DNA of 64,000 bases, from assembly GCA_026225945.1 (NCBI GenBank), contig JAMJFZ010001796.1, positions 21,180,001 to 21,244,000 of the forward strand. Reading direction: 5' to 3'. Below the pieces are notes generated by a model, which worked only from the letters and a program-made list of their open reading frames with translations, ran no database searches and had not been told where the DNA came from. This document shows, in pieces, positions 11,715-22,929 of the stretch. The first letter of the stretch is position 1. Every line of letters starts with the position of its first letter. A program made the translations under genes and the position numbers. This DNA is from Cricetomys ansorgei. Lineage: Eukaryota; Chordata; Mammalia; Rodentia; Nesomyidae.

Positions 11715-13030
11715 CAGTAAAGATTAAATTTTTTTCACCCAGAAAATTATCAAAGTAAATTTCAAATATATTAAAGATTTAAATGCTCAAAATGAACTCA
11801 TACATGGTTATAATGATATAGGAGAATATTAATAAATACTCTATACTTAAAGCCATTTTAGAAACAAGAACAAAGGAAAATCAAGATTTTATTAGATAAA
11901 GCTGATATACGATACATGTAAAACAAAATTCTCTATACACATTTGAAAGGAAAGTGACAAGGGGAAAATATTCATAGCCTTGTACGAGAAAAGGTAATGC
12001 ACTCAAACGAAACAACTAAAAAGAAAGATTAGTTTGTCTGGCCTAGCAGACGGGTGTTCAAAGAAGAAGGAACACAACACAAAGAAGAAATATGGTTTTA
12101 AAGTTTTCAACTCTTTGAGCATCAGACATAAAAAATTATAAAATAAAATAATACTGCTGTCTTCCAAAATGACAACTCTGGAGCATGTGTGTCAAGACAA
12201 GAAAATAAAGTCATATAATTAGGTATGAAAGTTGGCAAGCATTTGCTTTTGTATTTTTTTACTTTGGAGAATATAACACATACTTGAAAATCTGTTCTCC
12301 TGGACCCCTGGGTTTCTATTCCTGGGAAATTGTACCAAAAATAAATAAATGAATAAATAATTAAATAAATAAATAAATAACACATATAGAAAAATAAATG
12401 TATAAAATATTCTTTCCATCATTGCTTATATGGAAACATTCTTAACTGCCAAAAAATCAAATTGAAGATTAACTAAAAATAAATCATAACATCTCACAGA
12501 ATGGACCGCAAAGCCACCAAAAAATGCTTTAACAATAAAGGCAAGGGGCAAAAAGATGTCTCAGCATTAAGAGCACATACTGCTCTTTCAAAGGACCCAT
12601 GATCTGTTCTCAGCACCCAGACTGGGCAACTCACAACCACCTATAACTCCAGCTCCAAGGAATCCAATTCCCCCTTCTGGCCTCTGTGGGTGCCTGCACT
12701 CAAACACACACACAAGTATAAAAGATATTTAAAGGTGTAATTCTTGATATAGAAACACATTTATTACTTATTTCTTCATTTATTCTAGGTTAAATGTAGG
12801 CTACAACATGGATATTGTGATTCCATTTGTGTCCATACATCTACACACATATACATTGTGCCGCAGTCTATACATAGAACTTCAAGAAAACTCTTAGATG
12901 TCAATATATTAATAATGCTACTTCCCAGCAGTATGATGTTAACTGATGAGTTATTTCAAGAGCTTTATATCTTCTAATTTCTCCCACGCTTTTTTATTTT
13001 ATTACTGGTAAGATAGAAGTATCTGGAAGA
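11715..13030 (+). mobile_element. Old L1 relic (ORF2 3' end and 3' UTR), interrupted by a B2
   Basis: Matches the order of mammalian L1: a stretch like atttcaaatatattaaagat, the Lys/Asn-rich end of ORF2 near 11930-12100, and the typical terminal segment catatggaaacattcttaac to ggaccgcaaagccaccaa. A/T microsatellite (aaat)n lies at 12340-12380. A B2 at about 12545-12738 separates the last part. Confidence 0.55.
12545..12738 (+). repeat. B2 SINE inserted in old L1
   Basis: The text ggggcaaaaagatgtctcagc, ttaagagcacatactgctctt, tcacaaccacctataactcc and cttctggcctctgtgggtgcc follows B2 in the forward orientation. Confidence 0.8.
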
Positions 13031-13499
13031 GACCGGGTAATCTTCCCCAATATATTTTTGCCTCCATTGACTGATATATAAATGTCTCTCTGTGTTTATA
13101 GAGCATCAGATAAATAAAACCATCTGCAAATCATTTTCTGGAGCAAACCCACTTCTCAGTCTAAAGGAAAACACAGAGTGTGAAACAGATAAACAGAAGC
13201 AAGATCAACAGTTGATCCTCTCTCAGCCATTTGGCTGTTGGCACTTTACCCAAGGGTAAACAGCTAAAGGAGGGACTAGAGAGTGAAGCCTGCAAAATGC
13301 TGTAGAATTTGGAGGTGGCCACAGTGGCCCAGAAGGACAAGTCAAGGCAAGTACGGTGGCCTCCAACAGAGGATGTCACGTGTTTCTCTACAGAGCATTT
13401 GCCGTTAGCCATGGGCAACCTTCTCCCAACCTCATTAGCAGAGACCCTCTGCCTGTTTTGTCTTAACGAAATACCAAAAATAGAGACCTTATTTTCTTT

Positions 13500-13852
13500 T
13501 TATGCGTGTGTATGTATGTGTTGTGTACGTGCACGTACCTATAGATACGCATGTTTGTGGGCATGGATATTCATGTGCGCTCATGCATATGGACTCCAGA
13601 GGACAACCTCAAGTACTGTTCATCAGGCACTGATGACCTTGCTTTTTGAGACAAGGTCTTTCATTGACCTGAAACTTGCCAAGTGGCTAGGTTAGCCTGT
13701 TGGTGAGCTCCAGGGACTTGCCTGCATCGCCTTTCCCAGCTCTGGGCAGACAAGTGTACCACCTCACTCAGCTTTTGTATGTGGGTCCCAGTGATCCGGG
13801 TTCTCATGCTTGCACAGAAAGCACTTTACCTAGTAAGCTATGTCCCCAGTCT
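13500..13852 (-). repeat. B4 SINE, minus strand, nearly full length
   Basis: Order: TG-rich tail side, cagaggacaacctcaagtac, gagacaaggtctttcattgac, B1-type middle, gtgggtcccagtgatccggg, ctcatgcttgcacagaaagc and the ID-type end agtaagctatgtccccag. This is the reverse complement of B4. Confidence 0.75.
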
Positions 13853-14650
13853 TACTCTTTAGTTTTCAGGACTTCTGACTTCTGCAGGGAAAAATCAAGG
13901 TTGAAATTTGGTTTTAGACTTCCTTTGAGAATGGGATGAAAGTTAAGAACCTGCTCTCAGCACACACACGTCCAACATAATAACATTTCACTTCTACTTT
14001 AACAGATTTGCAAGCTATCTGAGCTTGCTTGGGGGTAGGGCCTGGACAACAAATCATATTAGCTTGGATTCCCCAATCTAGAAGCAACACCCTGACAGTG
14101 TTCAGCAGCCACTGAGACTTGGGTGAACCCAGCTCCTGTGCCCCAGACTCTCGCAGCCCACTCCTGACTCTCCAGCCCAGTTTGTCTCTGTATCCCCATT
14201 TGACCCCAAACCATTCCTTTCCAATATCACCAACTGTCTACAGTTCTCAAAATTCTGTTACTTTTACCACATTCAATAAAAATAAAACAGTATCTGAATG
14301 GAGTTTGCACAAAAGACACATTCGATCCCTCCTGTCTCCTTCACACTACATTAACACTAACACTTTCAAGTGTTCTCATAAAGGCTCAAGCTTCAAAGCT
14401 CCCACTCTGGAAATGTACGGTGATGACAGCCTCAGCAAATCTAAGTGACAAATGTTGACTTCAGAAGAGCGTAGTTTAATGACAACACAGTCTATTGTTT
14501 TAAAATAGCTCTCATTGAAGCAATGCATCCTGACATTTCACAATGGCGCCCGTGCTTTGTCATCATTCATGGCAGGGCTTGGGGTTGTCTAAGCTCGGTG
14601 ACCACAGGAACGGTGTGGTGAGTTTGAAAACGCACTCGAGGATGGCTCAC

Positions 14651-14764
14651 CTGTGAACCCTGGTGCACAGATGCATGTGCCATTCAGGCCCTCGCTGTCA
14701 CAGGTACCTCCATTCAGGCAGCTGATGTTAGCACAGGGGTCCTTGTATAGTTCACAGTTTGTTC
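14651..14764 (-). CDS. Dner: Dner coding exon: end of EGF 8 and most of EGF 9
   Basis: A 114-bp internal exon, phase 1 at both ends (38 codons). The acceptor is a pyrimidine run ending ctctgcag and the donor is gtgagc. It begins GTNCELYKDPC, giving the last cysteine of EGF 8 and the first of EGF 9. EGF 9 has C-L-N-G-G-T-C (O-fucose type) and two N-glycosylation sequons, N-I-S and N-G-T, but no O-glucose motif in the first loop (C-A-N-I-S-C). It stops at CAPGFT-G between cysteines 5 and 6. The repeat lacks the acidic calcium-binding start (K-D-P-C), so it is probably not calcium-binding. No stop or frameshift. Confidence 0.97.
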
Positions 14765-14873
14765 CTGCAGAGAAGCAAACAAGAAAGGGTGACTCGTGGA
14801 GTACTCTCTGCTTCCTGTAGCCTTCAAAAGGAAAGTGTTTCCCCAGCATGTGAGAGCATCCGGGTAGGTTCAT

Positions 14874-15112
14874 GGCGTGTATGTGTGCATGTATGTGTAT
14901 ATGTATGCATGTGCATGTGTGTGCATGTCTAAGTGTGTGCATATGTGTGTCCCTGCATGTGTGTGTAATTGTGTGGATGTGTGTCTGTGAATGCATGTCT
15001 GTGTGTGAGTGTTTGTGTGCTTATGTGTGTGCTGGTGTGTGCATGTGTATATGCATGTATATGTGTCGTGTGTACAACTGTTCTTGTATGTATATGAATG
15101 TGTGTGCCTGCT
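14874..15112. repeat. TG/CA-rich imperfect simple repeat
   Basis: About 240 bases of alternating purine/pyrimidine steps with motifs gtgtgcatgtatgtgt and gtgtgtctgtgaatg. Long open frames on both strands here are by-products of the repeat. It starts about 110 bases beyond the EGF 9 exon acceptor. Confidence 0.85.
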
Positions 15113-15261
15113 GTTCACCTTAGAATATCATAAAATGTGCCTTATTAGAAAATAACAAATTAAACCCCTACCCATGGGCTCTACTGAGATATCTTATCTA
15201 CAGTTTCTCTGCATATCCCAAAGCCTGTATGGCACAGAAAGCCAAAAACCTGAGAGTTAAA

Positions 15262-15470
15262 ATTTCTCAATGACTGGCCCCCACACCCATGGATATGGGC
15301 AGCAGTAATTGACTTTAATTACAAGAAAAAGAGAGAGAGAAGAAAGATATGAAGTTAGGTGAGGGGGGGGAGTATCGGACGGATATGGGGGAATTGGGGA
15401 AGAGATGAGATGTATATGATGATATTCCACTGTGTGTATGTATGGAATTCTCAAAGAATAAGAAAACTCA
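15262..15470 (+). mobile_element. Rodent L1 3' end
   Basis: The stretches with gcccccacacccatggatat, a gggcagcagtaattgac segment, a gagagaagaaagatatgaag block and ggaattctcaaagaataag are the end of the 3' UTR of rodent L1 (Lx/L1 type). Confidence 0.75.
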
Positions 15471-16014
15471 ACAGCAAATGCTGAGTCTCCAAAATGAACA
15501 GAAAATAGATACCTGAGATATTTTTCAACATTGTTGAATGACAATAAAGGTGAAAATTGGTAATTCTATGTTCCAAGGATCCCAGCTCTACTTGGAGACA
15601 TGAGGAGGTGGAATGAAGGTTCTCTGTTATTAGACTTCACTTTCAAAAGTAAATCGGCACATGCTAAAGCTTCCAGGCACCCTGACAGCACATGTCTCAA
15701 GCCCTCCCTGTGTGCTTTCTGTCTGATTCACTCCCCACTACAGCACCCAGGAGACAGAGGCCCTCACCTCCTCTTCTCACAGAGGGGAAACTGGGGGAAG
15801 AAGCTGGTATCACAAGATCAGTAAAGGAAAGGAGCTGGGATTCAAATCCGCAGGTGATCCCTATTCAAAGTCTCTGCTGACAGGATAGTTTACCTCAGAC
15901 TCAAATATGGAGATGTGCACCCACTGAACAAGAAGAGACATTTGTAAAGATCAATCAGCTCAACAGGTGCTTACCACCACGCCTGAGCATCCGATTTCCA
16001 TCACCAGGACACAC

Positions 16015-16018
<4 letters not shown>

Positions 16019-16056
<38 letters not shown>
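16019..16056. repeat. (CA)n microsatellite
   Basis: About 15 uninterrupted CA units preceded by acatacat steps. A diverged ID-like tail may lie at 15955-16012. Confidence 0.85.
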
Positions 16057-16057
<1 letters not shown>

Positions 16058-16366
16058 ACTACACTAATAAGTAAGTGTAATTAATTGTTTTAAATCCTTG
16101 AATAAAAATGGAAAACTTCACATGTGCAAAAGGGAGAATGGGATATGCTTGCGTGTACACATACAAATGTCTGAAGTGAGGTTGGATTGCTTCTAGAATA
16201 GATGGCTTTGATTTCACAGCCACGTATCTCTGCTTCACTTACTCTCCCCACCTGCTTCACAATGAATGTGTATTATTTTTGTAATTAAAAAATGAAAAAC
16301 TCAGCGCTCTTTGGGAGGTGGGGTATCTGCTGGAAAGCTGGAATACAAGATGGACTAACAGATTTT

Positions 16367-16452
16367 GTTCCTTCCCTCCCTTCCTCCCTGGCTGTCTCCC
16401 TCCCTCCCACTCCCCTTTTCTCCTTTTTCTAGTCTCCCTCTCCCCATCCCAC
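16367..16452. repeat. CT-rich polypyrimidine tract
   Basis: Almost pure C+T for about 85 bases with ttccctcccttcctccc type units. Confidence 0.8.
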
Positions 16453-17040
16453 ACCCTCTGAAGTGAAAGAAAAATTACACTCTGCTCTAGGTGAGAATGT
16501 AATGAGATATCCATCCTCCCTAACAGCCTCAAGAAAAATAAGCCTGAAGCAAATAACGGCGATGTGATGCTGACTTCACTTGCAGGCCTTCCCACTTCCC
16601 TCCCCAGCTCCTATTGCACAAGTGACTGCCACGCCCGATGATTCATCCTGCAGGCTCTGACATCTTGCCGCCCTGTTCTCTCCTTTCTTTGTCGCTGCCT
16701 TAAGAAATGGGGCTCAAGAAAGGGGGACGAAGAAAACAAAAGCGGAACATCTGCCTGCGTCCGCATGAATTCCCCACATGAGCAGAGCATTTTTGAATGA
16801 CAGCCCTTGGTTTCTGGATCTCCTTTGCCAGCAATATTCAAGCATCACTCAGCTTCGTGCCTTGGATTTTTCTCCGTTGTTTCTCAAATCTCAGCCTTCT
16901 CAGATCTCACTGCTTCATACCTGCAGGAAGCAATCCTCGCAACATGACCCGACTCCCTCTCTGTGTCCAGGGCTCAGTAATACGTTGCCACCTTCCTTCT
17001 ACATTTGGGTGGCCTGGGTCGCTTCCTGAAATTTCCATTT

Positions 17041-17175
17041 CTAGAGGCTGGGGGTGTAGCTCTCCCAGGGTTTGATCCCCAACACCACAGAAACCAGGCA
17101 CAGTGGCACACACACATAATTCCAATACTCCAAAGTTTGAGGCAAGAGAATCAAATTTAAAGTCATTCTTGGCTT

Positions 17176-17176
<1 letters not shown>
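17041..17176 (+). repeat. ID_B1-type SINE followed by (GT)n
   Basis: The ID part gaggctgggggtgtagctct and gggtttgatccccaacacca is joined to a B1 part (aaaccaggcacagtggcacac). It runs into the (GT)n at 17180-17221. Confidence 0.7.

Positions 17177-17179
<3 letters not shown>

Positions 17180-17221
<42 letters not shown>
17180..17221. repeat. (GT)n microsatellite
   Basis: About 21 uninterrupted GT units at the tail of the SINE. Confidence 0.9.
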
Positions 17222-17225
<4 letters not shown>

Positions 17226-17641
17226 TATATATAAACAATTAAAGAAAAAAGAGGCCATGAATCTGAGAAGCCTTGGAGGGAGGAAAAGGAAGGGGGAATT
17301 GATGTAATTATATTATAATCTCAAAAAGTTAAAAAAAATCAATTAAAGAGCGGGGGCAGGGGAGTCCTCTCTGCTTCAAAATATTTATCTCAGAAATTAT
17401 GTTTCCATTGGGCTGATCAATGGTACCCAGACAACAAAAAGTTCCATCTGTGATGTGAAATAAAGCCACCACCAAAGTTCAGAGAGAAGTCCAGCAGACT
17501 CGAATGGCTACAATGAGGCCATGGTCGCTGAGCACACAGCAATTACTAGCCAGTCCAGCCAGGCAATACAACTAACTACACTTTCCAAATAAGGTTAAAA
17601 AGCAAATCTAGACCAAATTTTATGCATAGTAAATGTATTTA

Positions 17642-17673
17642 TCTTCTATCTATCTATCTGTCATCTATCTATG
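17642..17673. repeat. Short (TCTA)n repeat
   Basis: Imperfect tatctatctatctgtcatct pattern. Confidence 0.7.
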
Positions 17674-17679
17674 ATTTCT

Positions 17680-17815
17680 TTTAATTAGTGTCTCATATAA
17701 CCCAGGCTGATTTCAAACTCACTATGTAGCCTATGATGACCTTAAACTTCTAATCCTCCTGCCTCCACCTCCTGAGTACTGGGGTTTCAGGTGAATACCA
17801 CCACACCAAGTACAT
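17680..17815 (-). repeat. B1/PB1-type SINE, minus strand
   Basis: The segments cccaggctgatttcaaactc, taatcctcctgcctccacct and gagtactggggtttcaggtg are a reverse-complemented B1 family member. Confidence 0.75.
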
Positions 17816-17819
17816 GCTT

Positions 17820-20800
17820 TCCTGGAGACAACACTGGGGGAGCTTATAAATGCCACACCCACAGACCTAAAAGTCTCAATAAGATAGATTTAATGAAAAC
17901 ACTCAGAATCACAAGCACACAATTGCAATCTCTCATGTATTTGGGGGTTCTTTTCCTTTGGTAATAATTTTATTCACTATTATTTTTATTTTTTGAAAGA
18001 TCAGGCATTTGGTTACCCAAGCATTCATTGAGAGGTTTTTGGCAGCAAAGCTAGACAAAGGCACATCTTAGGAGAAACATGATTCCTATGAATAGGGAAC
18101 AGCTCGCAGTCCCTGGTGCATACTTAAGTTACTTGCATTTCTGTAGTCGAAGCTTGGTAATCCTCCTATTAAAAAAATAGAATCACATTGACCTATAGAT
18201 CATTAGAACAGAGTAGCTATGACCTAGAATATAGAGAATAGATGGCCATGGTTACTCCTGATATACTGAGGTGCTTCCCCTGTTCAACTCGACCTCTTTG
18301 GTTTTGGAACCCACCTCCATGCATTCCTTACCTTCCTCGGGGTGCTCACCCAATACAGTCTTAGGCATCTTGACTCCCTGACCAAACATGCCTGCCTTCA
18401 CTTCTTCCTGAGCTGGACTTCCCCTGACATAACTGAAGTTCTCAGCCTACTCCCAAGACAAAGGTCCCTTCCCTGTAAAGCTGAACGCTGACTTTCCCAA
18501 GGCAAAGCACGTTTAGACATTGTGCGTTGAGAGCTTGCTAAGATTTCTATTGCCACAGAGGTCCCTGTGTCAAATCCCAATGTATCCATTTCCCTCCTCA
18601 ATTCCCCCACAGATCTCTGAGTGCCTCAGAGCAGAGGATACATCTTAATTCGTGGAAGAAACAAAGCCATAACCCTGTCCTCACAGAGAGGATGACAGCC
18701 AGCCAGTGTACTTTGGCTGACACGCAGGTAAGATTGCCAGAGGAATGAGACGTTGTTCCAAGTTCCAAATGGGCCTCAAAAACATCCTTTTTTTTTTTTT
18801 TTTTTTTTTTTCAGGGAAAACCAGGTCCACACTTCAAGCTAAGTCTGAGGACTGACATATGCATCACACACTGGCAAGGGATGGAGCATTCACAATTACA
18901 AAACTTGTGTTTAGTCTCAAGCAAAAATAAACTACAATTCACTCAAAACTAACAATAATTCTTACTTCCCATATTAAGGGATGGTCAAGTTATGTTTCTG
19001 GAAATTTTTCTATTCTTTTCTGAAGTTGGTTTTAAAACGACTACAAAGAGCAATGTGCCAATTATATATTTGTTGTCCCAAATTAGTTACAATCAGTATT
19101 TGAAAACTAAAAGTCATTTACTCTTATCTCCCAGAAAAGAAAACTAGGTAAAGACAATTAATTAAAATTATTCTTGGAGGACCAGTGTTTTGTTTTGCTG
19201 TTTTGTTGCTGCTGTTTTCTGGTTTGCAAAGCTAAGGAATAAAACTAAGAGCCCGAGCTAGGTAAGCACTTTATCCCTGAGTTAATCCCCCACCCTGGAT
19301 GTGTTCTTTGTACTTCAAGTTTGCTTTGTGCTGTCATTCTATTTTATTCAAAGTCTAATCTCCTTAAAGACTTTCCCAGTTTTTCAGTTGCTACTGAGCT
19401 CACCATCTTCTGGACCATTTCAGAAATTACAATCGCCGTCTCTACCCTAACCTTGTTGTTCCTTACACACAGGCCAGCCTTAGCCTGTTCTCCTAGTGAA
19501 GTGATGGACAGATCTGGGAAGACATGGATTTAATTCATTTCTGCATGGAACACAGGGCTGGAGAAGCACACAAAATCCCTAGAATTCTCTGTTCACTCTT
19601 TAAGTAGCATGTAACAAAAGACAGTTTTATCCAAAAAATAAAATAAGGAAGGAAGGAAGGGAGGGAGGAAGAATTATTGTTCTCGCAATAATAAAGGTAC
19701 AATGTGATCAAACCTCTAACCTGGTGATATAATTTCTGAGACATTACCAACTCCAAAAAAAGTTCAGGAAGTATAAAAATTAAATGGACAAAAACATTCA
19801 TGGAAGACTCATTTATCACAACCCGATGCTCGATGTGCAAATCAGTGAGAGTCACCAAATGAGCTGAGTAACAAAGGGAATTGGTAAATATTCCCCTGTG
19901 GGAACATTACGTAATTTAAAATAAAACTAGTAAGGCTTCCTAGCAATTTATAAATCAAGCATGATATCACATTGTGTGTCAGCACAATACAAAATTATAG
20001 GTATGCTTAATTATTACTGTGAAAACATTTAAAGTGGAAATGACTACAATTATTTATTGCTTTTGTGTGCTGTAAAACTATGAGCATTTTTAATCATTAG
20101 TATGCTATCTCCATAATTAAAAACTGAAGTGCTTTCTTTCTGACCTTTGTCACCAAGAACCCCAAACAAGTACTGGTTAATCATTCACTTTATTTTGCTA
20201 CAAAAACAAAATAAAAACAAATCTAATGCAAAGCTGTACCTTGACTTTTTACCCTCTGAGACTAGGAACACTGACAATCACTTTAGAATCATCATGAACT
20301 AGCTTTAAAATTGTGAAGAAGGGAGAATCAATGTGTTTGTGGCTGAAAATGGAAGAGGTCAAAACACATGCTTGGAGATTCATATTTCAGATAGAGGACA
20401 AAGAGACACACACACAGGAGTGGATGAGGCAAAGAGGAGAGGCTGGGGAGCTAAGAATGGAGATGAAGAGCCTAACAGCATCCATGCTGCCCCGGGAGCA
20501 AGGACTAAATGAAGACAGGGAGAGAAGGGTGAGGTGGTAAGAGTGAGTTGCAGGCAGAATCAGTGCCATGGTGGGGATCTGTGATCAATGGACAATGGAA
20601 AACAAGTCAGGAAAGGGATGGAGGGGAAGGCTCATGGGTGTCACAGCAAAGCCTTCGACACGTTCCTTGTGGGTTTCCCTGGACAAGAGCCAGCTGAAAA
20701 TGGTTAAGAAAAGCATAAAAAGGAAGGAAATAGAGTGCTGTCTGGACCAGTGCTCAGGATACTTGGGAGAAAAACAAAAGACAAGAAGCTTTAAGCACAG

Positions 20801-21640
20801 GAGGGCCCAACGCCAGGAAGCGAGTGGAGCTCTCACTGCCAGTGTTCATACAGAATGGGTGTAGATGTCTAAGAGCATTGTGCTTCTTGATTAGCCGCCT
20901 ATGTTCCAAATTCCCCTCACATTCATGAGGAGTCTTCTCTGAAGAGTCAGGCATCATGGCTGCAGACAGTGGTTTCTGAGTCATGATCCAGTTTGGGTTC
21001 TCAGACCGTTCTCGCGCCAGCAGCGTATGGGTGCAGTAGTAGCTGAAGCATTACGATGAGTTCTCAGACCTCCAGAAGTCCCGCCCCGTCTCCCTTTTCA
21101 AACATTCTTAGCTATATTTGCCCAACTTCCTGTTACACTCATGCTTTATAGAAAGTAATATTAACTTATAGAAGCCAAAAAGATCACCACTTGAAAAGAC
21201 ACAGGGTATGAAGTTACAGCCCAACCACCAGCTAGTCAAGTTCTAACTCCAAACAACTCCTAGTTAGCAGTGATAGTTGCCTAAGTGCTTACTATACCTA
21301 TACTGACTTGTATGCATGAATACCAGTGGCAGAAATGCTTCCGCAGAGGGCAGCATTGTCCATGCCCTGGGGAGATGATTGTAGAAACTCTGCCCTGACC
21401 CTTCCTCTTCCTCTGGACTGACCGAATTTGCCCCTGTGTCTCTCTTCAACTCTATCTACCTTCCCTCACCTCCTCCCCATCAGTCTAACTCTGAAGTTCT
21501 CACTTCTAAAAGTTCTGCCATTTGCTGTTGCATTTTGGGGAAGCTCAGCCCTGTTTCTTGTCCTTTATTGTAACCTAAGCCAAAGTGTCTCCATAAAGAA
21601 ATAAAGCAACATTAAATGTGCTACCTGTGACAGGTTCCGT
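17820..21640. other. Intron, largely unrecognised AT-rich sequence
   Basis: Holds a T24 run at 18788-18811 and a possible minus-strand ID-like patch at 19225-19292 (taggtaagcactttatccct). Otherwise no repeat, exon or RNA gene was recognised. Confidence 0.4.
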
Positions 21641-21857
21641 TGATTGTCAACTTGACAGATTCTAGAGTGGATGAAAAGATAAGTCTCTGGACTTTCTAGA
21701 TTAGGTTACCGAGGAGCAAAGACACACCGTAAGTGTGAGCAGTACCTTTGCATGGGTGCTTTGCATGGGTGGGAGTCCCAGACTCCACAGAAAGAAGAAA
21801 GTGAACACTAGCTCTCATTTCTCTCTGCTTCTCTTTTTAAATTTTATTTATTATTAG

Positions 21858-22555
21858 GGGGAGGGGCGACCTAGAGCTAAGAGGGGCTTGAAGCATGCTC
21901 TGAACCCTAGATTTCTTAACCTGAGAGCAGAAGGTGTTTAAACTGCTCCCCTTTCTTACTCTGACAGACCCCAGCTAAGATTAACAACTAGCAAAGCTCT
22001 CCCAGGTGCTGACATGCCTTAGTCACTGATAAGATCCTCCCTCTCCAAGGCCTGAGGCCTGGTTGCTGTTTATCTAACCCCTGCAGCTGGAGGACCTTGG
22101 GCTAGACTTCCTCCCTCCTCCAAATGACTTTATAAGGGCTCTTCCCCTCTCAGGTCTTGTAAACTCCACAAATGCAAAGGAGGCTTCCTCAGGACTCTGG
22201 CCCCAGCCAGTATCATTCAGATAGATTAGATATAGATAAAGATATAGATATAGAGATAGATATATAGATATAGATATAGATATATAGATATATAGATATA
22301 TAGATACATAGATATATAGATATATAGATATATAGATATATAGATATAGATATATAGATATATAGATATCCCCTTGCTTCATTAAACTGAGCTGTTGACT
22401 GACCCTGCCTCCTGAGAAGTCTGTTTCTCACACTATCAGCCTCCACCCAAGATCCTCTCCCCCAGATGTTCATGACTGTGTCTTGCTCCTTGAGGCTGGG
22501 CAGGTGCACAATGGCTTGGCTGTTCTGGGGAAGGGGCCATTAGACAGGGACCCAC
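21858..22555 (+). mobile_element. Probable LTR nested in the B3, with internal TAGATA repeat
   Basis: It has a TATA-like tttataagggct near 22130 and an attaaa near 22381, followed by a short U5-like stretch ending tttctcaca near 22434, in the order expected for a plus-strand LTR. No open internal retroviral gene is present. Exact ends and its target duplication were not resolved, so a different repeat class is possible. Confidence 0.45.
22219..22368. repeat. (TAGATA)n/(TATAGA)n microsatellite
   Basis: About 150 bases of gatata and tagata units, lying between the TATA-like and poly(A)-like signals of the LTR-like element. It produces low-complexity Ile/Tyr open frames on the minus strand. Confidence 0.9.
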
Positions 22556-22929
22556 ACTTGTATTGTGTGTGATGGGAAAACCAAAGTCATGGCTCAGAGG
22601 TCAGAGGACAACTTTGTGGAATCAGTTGTCTCCTTCTACCTTTCTGTGGGTTTCAGAGATTGAGTCCAGATTTTCAGGCTTCTGTGACAAACACCTTTTC
22701 CTCCTGAGCAATCTTGCCAGTCCATTTAAAAATGTTTGGATTTTATTTTCTCTCTGCTTCAGCACTTATGCAATGTGACCGGCTACTTCATATTTTGCCA
22801 CCATGCTTTCTTTGCTATGATGGACTGCATCCTGAAACCGTGCGCCAGAATAAAACGTCTCTTCCTTAAGCTGCTTTTGTCAGATATTTTGACACATCAA
22901 AGAGGAAAGTAACTAATATAGAAAACTGG

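Larger units (their letters stand above)
21832..22746 (-). mobile_element. B3 SINE (minus) inserted with 14-bp duplication, itself interrupted
   Basis: Perfect 14-bp direct repeats tttctctctgcttc lie at 21818-21831 and 22747-22760. The insertion starts with a T-rich stretch (SINE tail on the minus strand) and resumes near 22560 with gaggtcagaggacaactttg and the reverse B3 body and head (caatcttgccagtcc). The middle is a different, LTR-like sequence. Confidence 0.7.
21642..22925 (+). mobile_element. Rodent medium-reiteration repeat, interrupted at 21832-22746
   Basis: The left part starts gattgtcaacttgacagatt and reaches ttctctctgcttc; the right part resumes at agcacttatgcaatgtgacc and ends tgcttttgtcagatattttg then gtaactaata. 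Several other copies of this family occur in the window. I do not assign the family name with certainty (URR/RMER class, possibly a non-autonomous DNA element). Confidence 0.65.

Noticed and set aside
14589..15123. Long frames at and beside the EGF 9 exon
   Set aside because: Only 14651-14764 is exon by splice sites and EGF pattern; the rest is TG-repeat read-through into introns.
22074..22509. Ile/Tyr-rich minus frames of about 100 codons
   Set aside because: Translation of the TAGATA microsatellite.
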